Source: Opitutia bacterium
GTDB taxonomy: Bacteria; Verrucomicrobiota; Verrucomicrobiia; Opitutales; JANYEO01
DNA length: 7,422 nt
Assembly (NCBI GenBank): GCA_025363025.1
Contig: JANYEO010000099.1
Span: 1-7,422 of the forward strand
Reading direction: 5' to 3'
Shown one piece after another: positions 6,765 through 7,422 of this stretch. A program made the translations under genes and the position numbers. The notes under the pieces were generated by a model. That model searched no databases and was not told the origin of the DNA. It saw only the letters and a program-made list of their open reading frames with translations. How positions within the stretch are numbered: position 1 is the first letter of the stretch; the number at the start of each line of letters is the position of its first letter.

Positions 6765-7199
6765 ATGGCGTCTATTTATACTTATTCTTTTTCCGTTACG
6801 TTTGCCCAGACGGATGCGGCGGGGGTTGCCCATTTTTCTAATTATTTTTGCTGGATGGAGGCGGCCGAGCATGCTTTTTTACAGAGCTTAACTTTGCCTA
6901 TTCTGGAGCATTTTGACGGGAAATTGAGAGGGTGGCCTAAATTAAAGGCGAGTGCGCTATTCCAGGTACCGCTACAGTTTGGCGATGCAGTAGAGGTTGA
7001 TCTGGCTATTCAAGAACTGACGCAGCGTACAATTGGTTATTATTTCCAGTTTTTTCGCGTCGTAGAGAGCGTACGGACATGCGTTGGCACGGGAGAGATG
7101 ACGACTTGTTATGCTGAAAAAACAGGGAGTGGGGCTGCTTTTTCAAGTATTGATATTCTTGATAGGGTGATTGAAGCACTGAGCGCTTGGAGGCTGTGA
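6765..7199 (+). CDS. Acyl-CoA thioesterase, hot-dog fold (4-hydroxybenzoyl-CoA thioesterase/YbgC-like)
   Basis: A 144-residue single hot-dog domain, the usual length for the family, expected to hydrolyse a cytosolic acyl- or aryl-CoA thioester. The N-terminal motif FAQTDAAGVAHFSNYFCWMEAAE runs from residue 13. D17 is at the catalytic Asp position of the 4-hydroxybenzoyl-CoA thioesterase group, and H23/N26/Y27 match the usual 'xHxxY/NY' continuation. Central strands (ALFQVPLQFGDAVEVDLAI, then TIGYYFQFFRV) fit the sheet of the fold. A TAA in the same frame at 6756-6758 makes the ATG at 6765 the first usable start; an ATG at 6743 is in another frame. No Shine-Dalgarno sequence is seen. The substrate is unknown: a 1,4-dihydroxy-2-naphthoyl-CoA hydrolase role in menaquinone synthesis is possible for this subgroup but unsupported by neighbours. 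It is divergent from the polysaccharide operon and probably functionally unrelated. Confidence 0.88.
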   Translation: MASIYTYSFSVTFAQTDAAGVAHFSNYFCWMEAAEHAFLQSLTLPILEHFDGKLRGWPKLKASALFQVPLQFGDAVEVDLAIQELTQRTIGYYFQFFRVVESVRTCVGTGEMTTCYAEKTGSGAAFSSIDILDRVIEALSAWRL

Positions 7200-7309
7200 T
7201 CAATCCACTATATCTCACTCATTTCTTGAAAATGGTTCCCGCCAAAATCGCTCGCAATTCCTTTATTTAGAAGGGGTTAGGCATTTTCAATGGGTCGAAT
7301 TATGGGTGT

Positions 7310-7340
7310 GCTGAAAGCCTCTCTTGAAGAGGCTTTCAGC
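7310..7340. terminator. Perfect 13-bp hairpin downstream of the thioesterase gene
   Basis: GCTGAAAGCCTCT (7310-7322) pairs without mismatch with AGAGGCTTTCAGC (7328-7340) around a 5-nt loop (CTTGA). It lies 110 nt after the thioesterase stop. A stem this strong suggests a transcription terminator, possibly serving a converging gene beyond the right edge as well. However, no T-run follows on either strand, so it is not a textbook intrinsic terminator. It may instead be an mRNA 3'-end stabiliser or a dispersed palindromic repeat unit. Confidence 0.5.
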
Positions 7341-7422
7341 CGGGTAGCTATGGGCCTTTTCGCTTAATAGAGGGGTCTATTTCTATCTAAGCGGTAACTA
7401 TGCGCCGGGCCCTTGCTTAAAG

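Noticed and set aside
7196..7270. A 24-codon plus-strand frame starting with GTG that overlaps the thioesterase stop (GTGA)
   Set aside because: The overlap looks like translational coupling, but the peptide is very short, has no recognisable feature, and the start lacks a ribosome binding site.
7226..7290. A 9-bp inverted repeat, TTGAAAATG / CATTTTCAA, with a 47-bp spacer
   Set aside because: It is A/T-rich and widely spaced, expected by chance at this length, and nothing nearby links it to a mobile element or attachment site.
7364..7422. A possible 3' end of a minus-strand gene entering from the right (19 codons ending in TAA at 7364-7366)
   Set aside because: Only 18 residues are visible, and another minus frame also stays open for several codons from the edge, so the frame and even the existence of the gene cannot be decided.
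1..7422. Search for mobile elements, CRISPR arrays, tRNA or rRNA genes
   Set aside because: No transposase or integrase motifs, no regularly spaced repeats, and no cloverleaf or rRNA-like sequence were seen.

Overview
The window carries most of a surface- or exopolysaccharide assembly operon on the minus strand (about 6532 down to 1) and one divergent, probably unrelated thioesterase gene on the plus strand (6765-7199). The organism is a bacterium of intermediate G+C. None of the six start codons has a clear Shine-Dalgarno sequence at normal spacing. The gene mix (STAS proteins mixed with glycosyltransferases, a Stp1-like glycosyltransferase, a hot-dog thioesterase of the 'TDxAGxxHFSNY' type) reminds me of the Verrucomicrobiota/PVC group. 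That placement is a low-confidence impression, not something the sequence proves.

Operon order in the direction of transcription (right to left): a free STAS-domain protein (6532-6215); a nucleotidyltransferase-fold protein of unknown substrate (6208-5054); an 803-residue fusion of a GT4-like glycosyltransferase, a WecG/TagA/CpsF (GT26) glycosyltransferase and a C-terminal STAS domain (5042-2631); a second, stand-alone GT4 glycosyltransferase (2592-1369); and a Wzx/MATE-like polysaccharide flippase (1279 to beyond the left edge). Gaps are 6, 11, 38 and 89 bp, all on one strand, so a single transcript is likely. The 89-bp gap before the flippase contains a small hairpin.

Inferred cooperation: the two GT4 modules and the GT26 module would add successive sugars to a lipid-linked repeat unit on the cytoplasmic face, and the flippase would move it across the inner membrane. 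No initiating phosphoglycosyltransferase, polymerase or export gene lies in the window; they may be outside it. Two STAS domains, one free and one fused to the glycosyltransferases, both keep the D-S-S-G phosphorylation loop of SpoIIAA-type proteins. This suggests that polysaccharide synthesis is switched after translation by a serine kinase/phosphatase pair that is not encoded here.

The 232-bp divergent intergenic region (6533-6764) holds candidate back-to-back promoters whose -35 elements overlap, plus a dyad over the minus-strand -10. Downstream of the thioesterase, 7200-7422 holds a perfect 13-bp hairpin without a U-tract and no convincing gene.
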